64,000 nt of DNA, from assembly GCA_024663395.1 (NCBI GenBank), contig JANFAH010000062.1, positions 124,001 to 188,000 on the forward strand. The letters are read 5' to 3'. Source of the stretch: Pisolithus tinctorius (Eukaryota > Basidiomycota > Agaricomycetes > Boletales > Pisolithaceae). Below, one piece after another: positions 22,690-33,638 of the stretch. A program made the translations under genes and the position numbers. Numbering within the stretch: the first letter of the stretch is position 1; the number at the start of each line of letters is the position of its first letter. The notes beneath the pieces are model-generated. The model saw only the letters and a list, made by a program, of their open reading frames with translations. It was not told the DNA's origin and did no database searches.

Positions 22690-23851
22690 GAAGCTTTTGG
22701 TGGGGAGTTCGTTAAAGTGCAGAATATGAGCTGGCCTCAAAAGCATATCAGTGACACGCTAAAAATCAAAGTGAAAAATGGGAAAGAGTAAGCGAGAGTC
22801 ATTTCAGTGGGGCCTGATGCCAGGTCATCGTCATCTTTAGTCGACCAAAAGCGCCGTCATCACCAATGCACCAAGCAGGAAATAGGAGAAAAATTGAGAA
22901 CTGTAACCACGATCTTGCAGGTGATTATGTGAATGAGGCTGGGGGCAGCGTCCACAGTCACTCGAGGAACATCATTGGGATTCCCATACTGCATCCTGAC
23001 CGGAAATGGATGTCATGAGACGTTATGCTGCGATCTTTGGATATCTCCACGAGGGAAGACTGACAACTGGAACCGTCGACTTGGGCCCAGAAATCAAAAG
23101 GCCATACCGGGCAATCAGAATCGGTCCGTGTGGGGGTGGACAGAGGGGCCGCCCACATGCGTGCTACCTTACAGATCCCCCACGATAGGCGGACGTCATG
23201 AACAGGGCACAGGTACCTCTTGTGCAGTACCTAAACACAAATGTTTTTCTTATGCCAGCGGATCACCACAGCAGAAATAAGTGCTGCGAAGAAGTATCTT
23301 CTCGGGGTTTTTTTGGCCGTAACGGGATAAAACACCGAGTTGCCGCATATATTTGTTTCTGTCATCGGAACGAGTCGCCACGTCAACAGAAAGGAATCCA
23401 GGACGTACATAGGTATGTCGTACCGACCGCTGTGAACCTGCACGAGACTTGGCCAACAGAGGTAATAGTATAGCTGGACATGTGCTCGATCGAGCAACTT
23501 AGAAGTTCGTCGGTCGTTCATCCGAGAAACTTGATAAATAACAGTCATTACACGTGTGCTGGTGACGGGTTGATAATGAGTCTATGCCAGTGCGGGTTCT
23601 TTCAGCACCTTGGATTACATAACAAAGTAAGTATATACGCCGACCAGAAAGCAGCGTCAACGACGAACTACAGCACCTTGTTCACCACGCCGGAGCTCTG
23701 CAGAGGCCAAATGCACCACACGGAACAGCAACATGTGTGCTGTGAATACGATTTACAGTTCGAGCTGTAGCTACGTGGCCGGTGGGATTTGCTGTGCGGA
23801 GGTGTATGCCAGCGCGGTTGTCGAAAAAAGCATCTCGTTTTCTGGCTGGAG
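22690..23851. other. Non-coding gap with diverged repeat blocks
   Basis: Contains segments similar to 19.9-20.3 kb: about 23060-23330 inverted and 23675-23735 direct. Short frames are broken. It looks like old duplicated intergenic DNA. Confidence 0.5.
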
Positions 23852-25215
23852 CGACCTTGCGCTCTCCCAATCGCACTACTCCGTAGCCGGGCATGGCTGC
23901 TGACACATACGATGTTATCATGCTCTTCGGCGATTCGATCACTCAATGGGGCTGGGTACCAGGCGGGTTCGGTCAGCGACTGGCTGGTAAGGCTCGATCT
24001 TCATATCAACATACCTCCTGATGAGGAACCGACGACGAACACTGCCTAGAGTACTAAGCCCGCAAGGTGGACGTGGTAGACCGCGGGCTTGGCGGCTACC
24101 AGACAGAGTAGGCTATACGCGTACTCAAACAAGTGGGTAATGCATACCGCATCCATATAATTACAGGAGTGATGCGTAGTGCGCAGATCTTCGCGATGCA
24201 GCACCAGCAACTTCATGTTCCTAAAGTACAGCTGCTCACCATTTGGTTTGGCGCGAATGATGCCGCACCCTTCCTCGATCGTCAGCACGTACCGAGGGAT
24301 CAGTACAGGGGGAATCTCGAGCATCTCGTCAACATGGTCAAGTTCCCTACATCACCATACTATTCACCCAGTACCCGCACCATTCTCATCACTCCACCTC
24401 CGGTAAACTCTCATCAAAGACAGGATCGTAACTTTGACGCAACCAAATCCTACGCTGAGGTGGTGAATGAACTAGGAACTGCACTTGCCGTACCTGTTGC
24501 GGACGTATGGATTGCAATGTGTGATGCCAGTGGAAGAGACGAGAGGGCGCTTGAAAAATTCCTTCACGATGGGTTGCACCTAAACGAGGCAGGATACGAG
24601 GTATAGATATGATCGCTTTCATGTGAAAGCAGTCAGTGGCTCAGGAGATGCAGGTGGTCTATAATCTGATTATGAAGATCATCGAGGAGAAATACCCCGA
24701 AATTCACTACGACAGGTTGGAGATGTTTTTACACCGTACGTTTCTGTTTTTAATGTTTTATCTGCCTGTCTTTATTGTTTTACTCCGGAATTGTCAGGTA
24801 TTTGGCAAACGTCGAAGTTGAATAGGGCCATGGCCCACCGGTCCAACGGACATCATTGTTTGAAAGGAAGGACATAGAAATACAAGAATATGAGCAACAT
24901 GGTGATGTTGCCACGATAAAGGCGTTTGGTCAAATGGAAGACATACAAAAGATGGGAACACGCAAGCGTCCAATCATGTAACCGCAGAGCATCTCTGCAC
25001 ATCTGATTTTCGCAATACAGGTTGCTCGGTAACAGTGCACGCCATAAGATTGCGCAGTCAGCCTAAGCGTTCGTATGATGAGAAATGAGAACTGATCCAA
25101 TTGAGACAGAGCTCGCTGATTAGACAGAGCAAATCGGATCATCGCCAATGGGTCAATTATTAGGCGCGCTCAGAGTTGAACAGCGTTCGCACCGTGGGTC
25201 CGTGCGACTCCTTTC
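23852..25215. repeat. Right arm of the 1.35-kb inverted duplication
   Basis: Inverted match to 17180-18522. It carries the dead esterase copy and about 0.4 kb of matching downstream DNA that includes ATCGCCAATGG and ATTATTAGGCGCGC. Confidence 0.85.
23893..24834 (+). pseudogene. Dead inverted copy of the GDSL esterase
   Basis: Keeps the start, exon 1 with FGDSITQWGW, all introns, and a fully open third exon with WFGANDA and HDGLHLNEAGYEV. Exon 2 has two stop codons compared with the intact copy: the residue pair Asn-Tyr became Tyr-stop (TAA) near 24053, and the Trp codon became TAG near 24108. The end of exon 4 is frame-shifted (MFLHR in place of MVFPP), so the C-terminal tail is lost. Open exon 3 suggests the copy decayed fairly recently. 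It is unlikely to make an active enzyme. Confidence 0.88.
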
Positions 25216-26119
25216 TACTGGCCCCAGCACAGCGTGCATCTCCAAACTCTTCCCAACTGGAAGTCATACCGTAGCTGCTCAAGTATGTTCCGGAGTTAGC
25301 CGTGCACGACGGGTATTGACGATCATTTGGTAGGGCGGTATCAGTGCTGCACTAGGTGTAAGTTCATGTGATGTAGACGAATCTGTAAACTCGGGAGGCG
25401 CCGCTTGGTCAGCGTTCGGGGATGGCTTCTGGTGTGTCATCACGGGGGTCTTTGATGCGCACGCCGTCGACACCGATGAAGCACTGCAAGTGATCTTTAG
25501 GAAGGCCAGAAGAACTCTACGGGGAGTCTACCAGCACGAATATCACATCGGACTCAGACCTGAACCGCTTTGGCTACTTGTTACAAGAGCTTAGTGGTCC
25601 CAACATACATTAGTACTGACTAAAAATTGTTATCACAATAGAGTTGGGAGTTCGTGGTGCGCGCGCAATCAGCCTCTGAAATCATGTCGAGGAAATGATT
25701 ACCCATCCGTTGGCATCACCCTTTCGTTGTCGCGAGAACAAACTAGCGTATTCGCGGAGTTTATTTCCTCATCCCCGATCCATTATGGCTGCGTGCGTTG
25801 GCAGAGAAATAGGGATATTATAGCCAACCTAACGCTGATAACAGGACTAAGATACAGGACGGAGTCGACGACAGGAAGCATACCTAATAACAGGAGGTTA
25901 ACACTACAGAAAGTAAATGATACGCAAGGGGACTATCTACACAACGATGTGACACACGGCGAATAAGAAAATGAAACAAGGTCACCTCCGCCATAGGGGC
26001 GCCTGTGGAAGTGGCCGGGCCGGTTCAATCTGGCGATCCCTGCTGCGGCACACTGGGTTTGGGGACAGCCAAGTAGTGCATATAAAAGTAATTGACCCTA
26101 GACTCGGATTCGGTGCATC
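25216..26119. other. Intergenic region without recognised gene
   Basis: About 0.9 kb with only short frames and no family resemblance. Confidence 0.5.
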
Positions 26120-27391
26120 ATGCTTCCACCCGAGGATGCGCTACCACTCAGGATACGAGACCATCCTCGCTATCACGAGATCGCCAGCGGCTACAACTTG
26201 TGCCGCGACCTTGAATGGCGCATTCAACACGAGATTGACTTGGGAAAAGACTTGGAGAAGGACTTGATTCACTGTAGAATCCTGGGCTATCTCTTTCATT
26301 ATTTTCCCGCTCGCGACATCAAACCATTTGTCAGGGAGATCGTAACAACCAATGGTCAGCCACGCGAACTACTCCAGTTAGGGGAGTTCTATTATGATTT
26401 CTTCATTCGATCGTGTACGTCCTCAGTGGCATTTACTCGTAGCATACTTAACGACTTCAGTCAAGTCTAACGACGGGCAATCACCGCCATCATCGTCCCC
26501 CCTATCACCACACCCATCTGATAATGTCGCAAAGCTGATAGAGTGTATGCTACAGGAGGCCCCTCAAGATCGTCGAACGGCTAAAAAACATGTTTGTATC
26601 ATCACCTTTAAATCTAGATACTTTGCGTCTTACATATGTCCGATAGGCTCTTGTTAGAGACAGCTTTCAGTGTCCTGTTACGAAGGTGTATGATTGGGAT
26701 GCCGTCATGTGCAGCGAAGAAATGGAAATGAAGATTACGCGCGAAGGAGCGGAGGGAGGGTTCACTCACTGTGTTCACATCTTTCCAGAATTTACCAATG
26801 CAAATATCACGCCAGACTCGGCCGAAGTTGGTTTCTTACTCAACCGAGTTCTTCGTTGTTGATCATAGTTCTAGGCGACGTATGCTGCTTCCGTTTGGGG
26901 GGTCCTTGACCGCTTTGGTTACTCGGCGCTACGGGAGGAGCTCAATGGTCCCAATATACATCGACTGGAAAACGTAGTGACGATGGAAGAATCGCTTCGT
27001 ATCCATTTTGATCGGTTATGGATTTGGTTCACTGCAACGGTTTGTACCGTGTTTTCTCTCCTTTTGTCATCGGCATCTAAACAAGGACCTCGCATTATAG
27101 GAGGAACCCAACACATATCAACTCGAAGGAATTCGTGACTGGCTTATTTCCCGGTACCCGAAGTATGTGACGTTCTCAACCCCAGATCCGAAGAACCTTC
27201 CTCTTCCAAGCCCAACCTACCTCTCCATTCACGCGGCCTGTGCCAAAATTGCCCATGTCTCCGGTGCAGGTAGATATATTGAGAAAATATTTAGATGCAT
27301 GGAAGGTGCTCGTGCCTTGTCGGAGGGTGGAGGGTCGGCAGAGCTTTTGCATGAAGCAATTCTGTCTTCGATGCATGCTGTTCCAGTCTGA
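26120..27391 (+). CDS. HNH_2-type endonuclease domain protein
   Basis: Five exons (26120-26414, 26461-26591, 26647-26826, 26875-27039, 27101-27391) join in frame to 353 residues. The N-terminal helical part reads RILGYLFHYFPARDIKPFV, then GEFYYDFFIRSF. After a serine/proline-rich hinge come LIECMLQEAPQDRRTAKKH, LVRDSFQCPVTKVYDWDAV and the His-Cys-His segment THCVHIFPEFTNANI, followed by YAASVWGVLDRFGY, NIHRLENVVTMEESLRIHFD, and the C-terminal FSTPDPKNLPLPSPTYLSIH. This is the fungal HNH_2 family, large in Agaricomycetes and of unknown role. The histidines and cysteine expected for metal binding are present, so activity is plausible. All introns are GT-AG. Confidence 0.85.
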
Positions 27392-27973
27392 TGTATTTTT
27401 TGCTATTCGGTCATCGCGATGTTTGTAGGATGCATATCCGGTCTGGCTGCTAAATAGAATGACTTCCCACACCTTGGATATGCATATCCTGCCCTGTCGT
27501 CCGCCCCGAGACACGTCTATCTTTGTGAAAATCAGCTCCAAATTATTGTTCATCTACTGTCTATGCCACTCGGTACTCATTAGCTATGTGGTGATACTTG
27601 AGTCTGATCCTTGTGTGCCACTAGTGCGTGATGAAGGAGATAAGAGTGCTAAGATGTAAGGGGGTTTGGGCAAAACGAAGCCCGAAGAGGGGCGGCAATG
27701 CGAGCTGTGACCCAAAAAGGAAAGTTAGCGACGAGGATGGAAGGAGCTAAAGACTGGCCCTTATCGTACTGAAGGCTGGGCGTATTTAGTAAAAGGTTTG
27801 AGCATGGGAGAAGCTTGCAGGCAGGGAGGGAGAAACATAGCGAAGGCAAAATTAGCCAAGAATCAAGGGTATCATAAGAGGCAGTCGTAAGGAGGATATA
27901 GGCCAGGCGAGAATCTACAGGAGATGCATGCGAAATAAAGTGCTGTCGGAAAAAGATCCGTAATGCCATCGAT
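27392..27973. other. Convergent gap between the HNH gene and EI24-like gene
   Basis: About 580 bases; presumably the two 3' UTRs. No gene seen. Confidence 0.5.
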
Positions 27974-29411
27974 CTAGCCTCGTCTCCGCCTGTCCATAGA
28001 CGGTTCCTTGCGGTGTTCTCTCGTTCGTTCGACGGGACTTCGGAACTCATTGCGACGAACCGACCTTCCACTTACGTTGTTAGTGAGTCTGGGTGCCTCC
28101 ACCCCCGTGCCTTCTTCCGCCTTCTCTGATGAATGACTGAGTGCTCTGTGATGGCGTGTGATCTGGCCAGCACTTCCAGTGATGCTCAAGATCTGAACGA
28201 TAATATCGTTAAGCCATATCACAATAGCAAAAATGCGCAGGCGAATCGGGATCAGTGGCGATGGGTACCGCACGACATCAGCGGAGGGAAGCGGGTTGTA
28301 CGGATCTTGAGGTGCAGGACGAGCAGTCATTGCCATGATAATGTACTTTTTTTTGCCACAACTTAGATTCAGAAGCTGTGGGAATTAGGAAAGTACGCCT
28401 TATCACTCACCGCAGGGAATAAAAGAGAGAATAAGGCAGCATTTGCAAGTCCGCTTCCCCATGTGCAGATAGCAGCGGAGGGAAAACCAAATGCGAAGTA
28501 GTACGCCCATCGCTCTTCAAGGTGTCTTACCCTGCTAGCAAGGGATAAACCACGAGCTACCCACACGAATCTATTTGACGACATCAGAAAACACGTCTCT
28601 CGGTGCAACCAAAGTGACTTTCTCAAAGCAATAGTACCTATTTAAAAATGTTATTTTGAGGGAATGTGAGGAACATGGACGTGAACTTACGCGTCGATCC
28701 AGCACATGAAGGCAAAGCTTATGAGTGGCCCAGCACGAGGGATTGCACCAAGACCGAAGGAGACGATTACAGATGTCAAGACCATGACTGTGCGATACGC
28801 TGACGTTGCTAACGCGTTGAGCATACCAGTATAAGTGACATGTCGTGGTTGGACAGCACGATTGCCATATTGCAGTACGAAGGTACGTTTAGCGATAGTG
28901 TTACACCATGAACTCTACAGATACAACTTCCGTCAGTAAGACGTATAGAACCAAATACGGAGAAACACGTCCACCGACATTGAGATAGAAAGATACACCC
29001 ACTACGGGAAGGAGCCACAACACCTGATAGCACCAACCCACATTCCGACGCAGCCAACTCGGGTGGTCGTGCACGAGTGGCTGAAGCAGCAAATCGAATG
29101 CATAGATTGATGCCAACGAGAGCGAATTCAAGAGGAGGGACTTGAGGATATTGGACCGTATTTCAGGGTCACTGTGCAAGCGCGTCAACCGTGGCGCACG
29201 CGAAAGACGGAGAGAGGTGTATATACCTCGTCGCGGTCGTAATAACCAAATCCCACCTAAAGGCGTCGAGGAGTCCCTTCAACAGACACTTTGTATGGAT
29301 CCAAATTGTCTCGTGGAATGAAAGGAATGACGGGTAGGCAGCTCGAGAACTGGACTGCATGTGGCGCATATCATACTCATATGGGACTTGTCTCGACATA
29401 AACCTCTCCAA
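27974..29411 (-). CDS. EI24: EI24-family ER membrane protein
   Basis: Exons from 29227-29411 down to 27974. Motifs in order: SFLSFHETIWIHTKCLLKG and LLDAFRWDL, then SNILKSLLLNSLSLASIYAF, DLLLQPLVHDHPSWLRRNVG, WCYQVLWLLPVVGVSFYLN, SSWCNTIAKRTFVLQYG, YYCFE, VARGLSLASRVRHLEERW, AYYFAFGFPSAAICTWGSG, and a cytoplasmic tail ending RRRRG. EI24 homologues are polytopic ER proteins involved in autophagy and ER function. One junction is out by one base: the exon ending CFEK and the exon starting FVWVARG do not share phase unless one A of GAGAAA is dropped (around 28617). Start taken at MERFMSRQ; an upstream frame at 29377-29784 is probably 5' UTR. Confidence 0.82.
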
Positions 29412-30489
29412 GTGTCCAAATTTCTCGTAGACGGCCCGATGAGTCTTTCCTGTCGATGGTTTCTTTCACGGTACAAACGGAGGCTGCACGCGCGGATGCC
29501 TCGTTGAGCTGTACAGGACGGGTCAGGTCGGCCTCTATGAGCCTATCAGGCATCGCGTAATAACAACCGCTGGTTACGTGGACACAAGAGTTACCCCAAT
29601 TGGTTGGTTCCCCTATTCTACCCGCGAGCTCCGCGTTCGATATGATCTTAGTACCAGTCGTTGATTTTACTCCCAGCGTCATGATCCGTAGTAATTTTTG
29701 ATCCCGATAGGGAATAGAGGTGAATATATAGTCAAGGAGATGTTGTTGCACGACGAACTCTTGCCCGTGGCAAGGCGATGTCACGGTGATTTTGTGGTGA
29801 ACCCGGATCTTTGTCTACTTTAGCTAGCACGCCTCGTTTTTCTCATTTCATATCACCGTTGTGGGAGGGGAAACTACCATATGGATGAGTGCAAAGATTG
29901 TGTTAATGCTGAGAGTTGACGATATGCTCCCAGTCGACAGTTTATCGGTCTGTGCTTACAGTAGGGACCGGGGAGGGAAACAGCACTAACAGAGGTCAGA
30001 CAGGGTTCATAGAAGGTCGCCGATATAGTGCACCAAGGCGGGATGCTTGCCAAAACTCGTATATCCTGACTGTTGTCATCTGCTCGGTCGGAGCATAGCA
30101 GGCCACCCGTCCGCCACATCCCGCTGGCTCTCCTCCATCGCTGGCTTCCCGTACCTCCCTTCCCAGCCATGCAAAGCATGTGCGCACAATTTGGTTAAGG
30201 ATCCGAGGCACGACGAAGTGTCTTGTACCTACCCCATACACCCATCCCGCTCTCGCGTATGCTCTCAGATTTCAAGTTACAACATTCAGTGCCAAAGCAT
30301 ATATACATTTCCCCTCTCGGCCGCTGGGCCTGGTTGGCTTCGACAATTATGTACTACAACAAATAACGACACCTGAGTACCAGCCACGATAAGAGTGAAA
30401 GAAAAGAAAAAATAAGAAATGACAACAGATCACAAGCGTACAAGTGCACAGAGAAACTAGAGTATGCACGAACAACTAAAAGTCATCCC
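29412..30489. other. Intergenic region between EI24-like gene and histone H1
   Basis: About 1.1 kb. A long minus-strand frame (29377-29784) overlaps the EI24 5' side without recognisable content. The rest shows nothing. Confidence 0.5.
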
Positions 30490-31752
30490 TCATTTCCTCG
30501 CAGCCTGCAAGGGACTAAGATCGCCGTTCCCTCTAGCATGAAATTTTCATACCTTCCTGCTTGAGGGTGCAGATGCCTTAGCGGCTGGCTTTCTTGCTGA
30601 CTTCTTGGTGGCTGCCGTCTTCGCCTTGGTGGAAACAGTCGTGCCCGTGACAGCCTGCGGAACACGACAATGTCATGAGGTACCGCGTGAGAAGCAACGT
30701 ATTACTACCGCACCTTCTTAGCAGCTCCCCGTTTGGAGGTCGTGGAGGTCTTCTTCGCAGATACGGGCTTCTTACCTGCTACAACCTTCTTGGGAGCAGC
30801 AGCCGCTTTCGTCTTTGATGCAGGCGCGGTTTTAGAGGCAGGTGTTTTGGCAGACTTGCTCGCTGTCTTGCTCTCGGGGGCCTTCTTTGCAGCCGTTGCG
30901 TCGGCCTTAGATTTGGGTACAGGCTTTTTAGCAGCAGCAGCCTTGGCGGTGGCAACCTTCGTAGGACGTGCTTTGGTTGTGGGCTTGGGTGGTGCGGCCT
31001 TGGCCGGCTTATTCTGTGGTGTAATTTAGTCGGTGCTAAAAGTCACGTGCCATAGAAGTGCACGGACCTCCTTGGAAGCGGATGTATCAGCAGCCCTGCT
31101 GGTCTTGGGAGGGAGTTTGACCCTCCCAGATATGCCTTAGATAACGCCGTCAACCACAGAACAGCCGCTAAAACCAAAGATAAGCGATTACCTTTGGGCA
31201 GAACGAAGATCCCTTTCTCAGCGCCGGTGGCGATGGCACGAGCCAGCTGAGTGTTCTGTGCGTTGCCGATCTGCAGCCTGTATGTCTCTTCGACGTACCT
31301 AAACAGTGCTGAGAACTACTATTGAGCAGAAAAAAAATGGATAAGAACAGACTTCTTGATATGGGGGCGGGATACCCCTTGGCGGGAGTCTTCGGTGCTG
31401 GCGGTGATACACTCCTATTTCGTTGAACGGTGGTTAGGAGACAATCTAGCGTAAAAGCCACTAATCCAAGGCAGAAATAACGCTTCGTGTACCAGCTGAA
31501 AGCGGTGGAAGCATGTCGTAATGATGAAAAATGATCGGACGATAAACCCCCCCAACTCGGGCGGATAACAGTGTTCCCACTCATATGCAAGCAATTACCA
31601 CTGGTTTCGGAGAAAAGCCGAAGGAGTAGGCGCAATATCAACGTTTTACAGACCTTGATCATGTCAATCCAGCTTGGATGTGTAGGGGCGGGCCGACTAG
31701 CAGCCTTCTTGGTGGACGATTTAGTAGCGGAGGCTGTCTTCCTTGCGGACAT
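30490..31752 (-). CDS. Linker histone H1
   Basis: Exons 31654-31752, 31353-31414, 31192-31298 and further 3' exons. The product starts MSARKTASATKSSTKKAASR and continues into the H15 winged-helix: HPSWIDMIKECIT, RQGVSRPHIKKYVEETYRL, IGNAQNTQLARAIATGAEKG, IFVLPKG. The C-terminal tail is lysine/alanine/proline-rich with repeats such as KPAKAAPPKPTTKARPTK, ending either SSRKV at 30547 or, through one more GT-AG intron, SSRKAARK at 30490. The spliced form fits the family better. H1 binds linker DNA at the nucleosome entry. Intron 1 is about 240 bp, long for this genome region. Confidence 0.93.
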
Positions 31753-32411
31753 CTTGATGATTACTGCTTGTAGATATGTGACTGTATCCGATATTCTTGT
31801 GGTAGTAAGAGGTAGACTGAGGGGCCGGGGGGTTCGAACTGGGAGGTCGCGCAGGAGATGGTGGTGGTTTAAGAGAGGGGAGTGTTAAAACTCCGAGGGC
31901 GCGTCCTGCGATCAACAAACTCAATTCTGCCAAGTCACGTGAGTCGATATCTGGGACGCGTATGACGCGACTGAATATCGGTCGCGTTCGTCTTGGGAAA
32001 GCCCTGCTTGCGTTCGCCCACAAAGTTGAAGGCAAAAGGGCGTGTTTTAGCAAGAAAAAACCGAAGAATTTGAGCGTTGAAGGTGGTTCATGCCTAGCAC
32101 CCAAACTGTCGCTGTAGGACTCAGGCACGAGCGTAAATATCGTATATTTAGTGCTAGTAGCTATGATTTTTGCCCGTAGTTGATGCGGTGGCCTTTGATT
32201 CATAATTTTTGGACGGTTGCTTGTTTTTTGAGAGTGGAAAACATTCGGTGTGTTGGAGGGCAATCAACGGGGACGCGGCATGTCCATAAAAGGAGCGCGT
32301 CTTGCGCCCGCCAAATTTGGAAGTGCCACGCGATGATCTCAGATCGCGAACGTCAAAATTCCGGGTTCCGCTCGTCACAGCTTCCGAGTGTTTTTAGAGA
32401 GAGCGTCTGGC
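31753..32411. other. Divergent intergenic region, H1 and MZM1-release-factor gene
   Basis: About 660 bases between two start codons pointing away from each other; contains both promoters. No specific element identified. Confidence 0.5.
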
Positions 32412-33546
32412 ATGTCTGCTACCCCGGCTCTGAGAGCAGCTGCACGCTCGGCGTACCGCGGTTTGCTGAGAGCATCGGCATCTACCTTTTCAGGTAAGTT
32501 GTCTTGCCATTAGGCTACTTGAATGACAATAATAAACTTGCTTTCAGGCGATGAACCAGTAAAACGAGGTATAACAGCATGATTGCTCGGACCCTGCCCA
32601 CCGCTCACAACGAGTAGCCTTCAGATTGAAAATGCGCACAGAGGCACTTGCTCTGGATGAAGTTGCACGACATGATGCGAAGCAGGTGGAAGAGAAAATC
32701 CAGCTAGCCAAGGACCTAGCCACGATGCTGCGCAGAAACGTCGTGCAGGCACGGAAGATCGAAAGTGGCGAAACTGGAGAGACATGGAGTGCGCATTTGA
32801 TAATTCGGAAATTTCAGTAACATTGACATTATGGAGGTCTTCGCTTTACCAAGGATACCGAACTTGGTGACAATTCGACCATCAAGAATCCACCTCCGTT
32901 GCAATCAAACCGTCGCGCGCGGAAAGACGGGAAAGGAGATACCCCGTCAGTGACATTTTTATCCCCGGATCACCTTTCTCCTGAGACGGTACTTACCCTA
33001 GACTCATAGAACCTGCTGCTCCGTCTGACCCTTCTCCCCCACGCAACTACTCAGCACTGAAAAGGGCGCACAAAGAACGAAAGATTCCGGAGTTGCGTGA
33101 AGAGGATATAGAGGAATCATTCGTTCGTGGTTAGTCTGCGTTCTTGGAAAACTAGGCGATGATTAGTTATTCGTTGCAGGTAGTGGCCCAGGTGGACAGT
33201 CGATAAACAAGACCAAAAATAACGTGCAACTCCTACACAAGCCTACTGGTATCCGTGTGTCATGTCAAGAAACCCGTTCCTTACAAACTAACCGCATGCT
33301 TGCCCGTCGTCAACTACTTCAAAAGGCGTGTAATAGTAAATTCCACTCGTTTCGTACATTCGGTGCTAATGCCAATCCGGTTTTACTCGATTTATGTTGG
33401 TTCAACGTTCATAGCTGGATCAACTGAATAATCCCGGCCTTTCAAAGGCTGAACTTCAACAAGCGAAAAAACTTGAAAGAGAACGTCAGCGGCGTAAAAA
33501 GGCAAAGAAGAAAGCGAGACAGAAAGAGAGCTCTGGCGACGAATGA
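32412..33546 (+). CDS. MZM1/LYRM7 fused to GGQ mitochondrial release factor
   Basis: Seven exons (32412-32493, 32548-32568, 32615-32788, 32837-32945, 33002-33129, 33180-33325, 33415-33546) join in frame to 263 residues. Residues 1-125 are an LYR-type Mzm1/LYRM7: ARSAYRGLLRASASTF, LRRNVVQARK, and WSLRFTKDTELGDNSTIK. LYRM7 is the chaperone that holds the Rieske protein during complex III assembly. From about residue 130 the product is an RF-1-like release factor of the C12orf65/Mtrfr group: RKIPELREEDIEESFVRGSG, PGGQSINKTKNNVQLLHKPT, and a basic tail RRKKAKKKARQKE. The join uses a 56-bp GT-AG intron, 32946-33001, with donor GTCAGT. Reading without it stops MZM1 at 33009. The release-factor frame has no ATG of its own after the TGA at about 32980. 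Intron 6 needs a GC donor (33326). Confidence 0.75.
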
Positions 33547-33638
33547 ACTTGGTATCTTTAAGATATTGGATTATGTAATGCATGAGTTTAGACGCGTATG
33601 CCAGAGTCCCGTTAGAGTCTTTCACAGATCATACGGCC

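Noticed and set aside
29377..29784. 135-residue minus-strand frame upstream of EI24
   Set aside because: No recognisable content, and EI24 has a good start within its own exon; probably 5' UTR.
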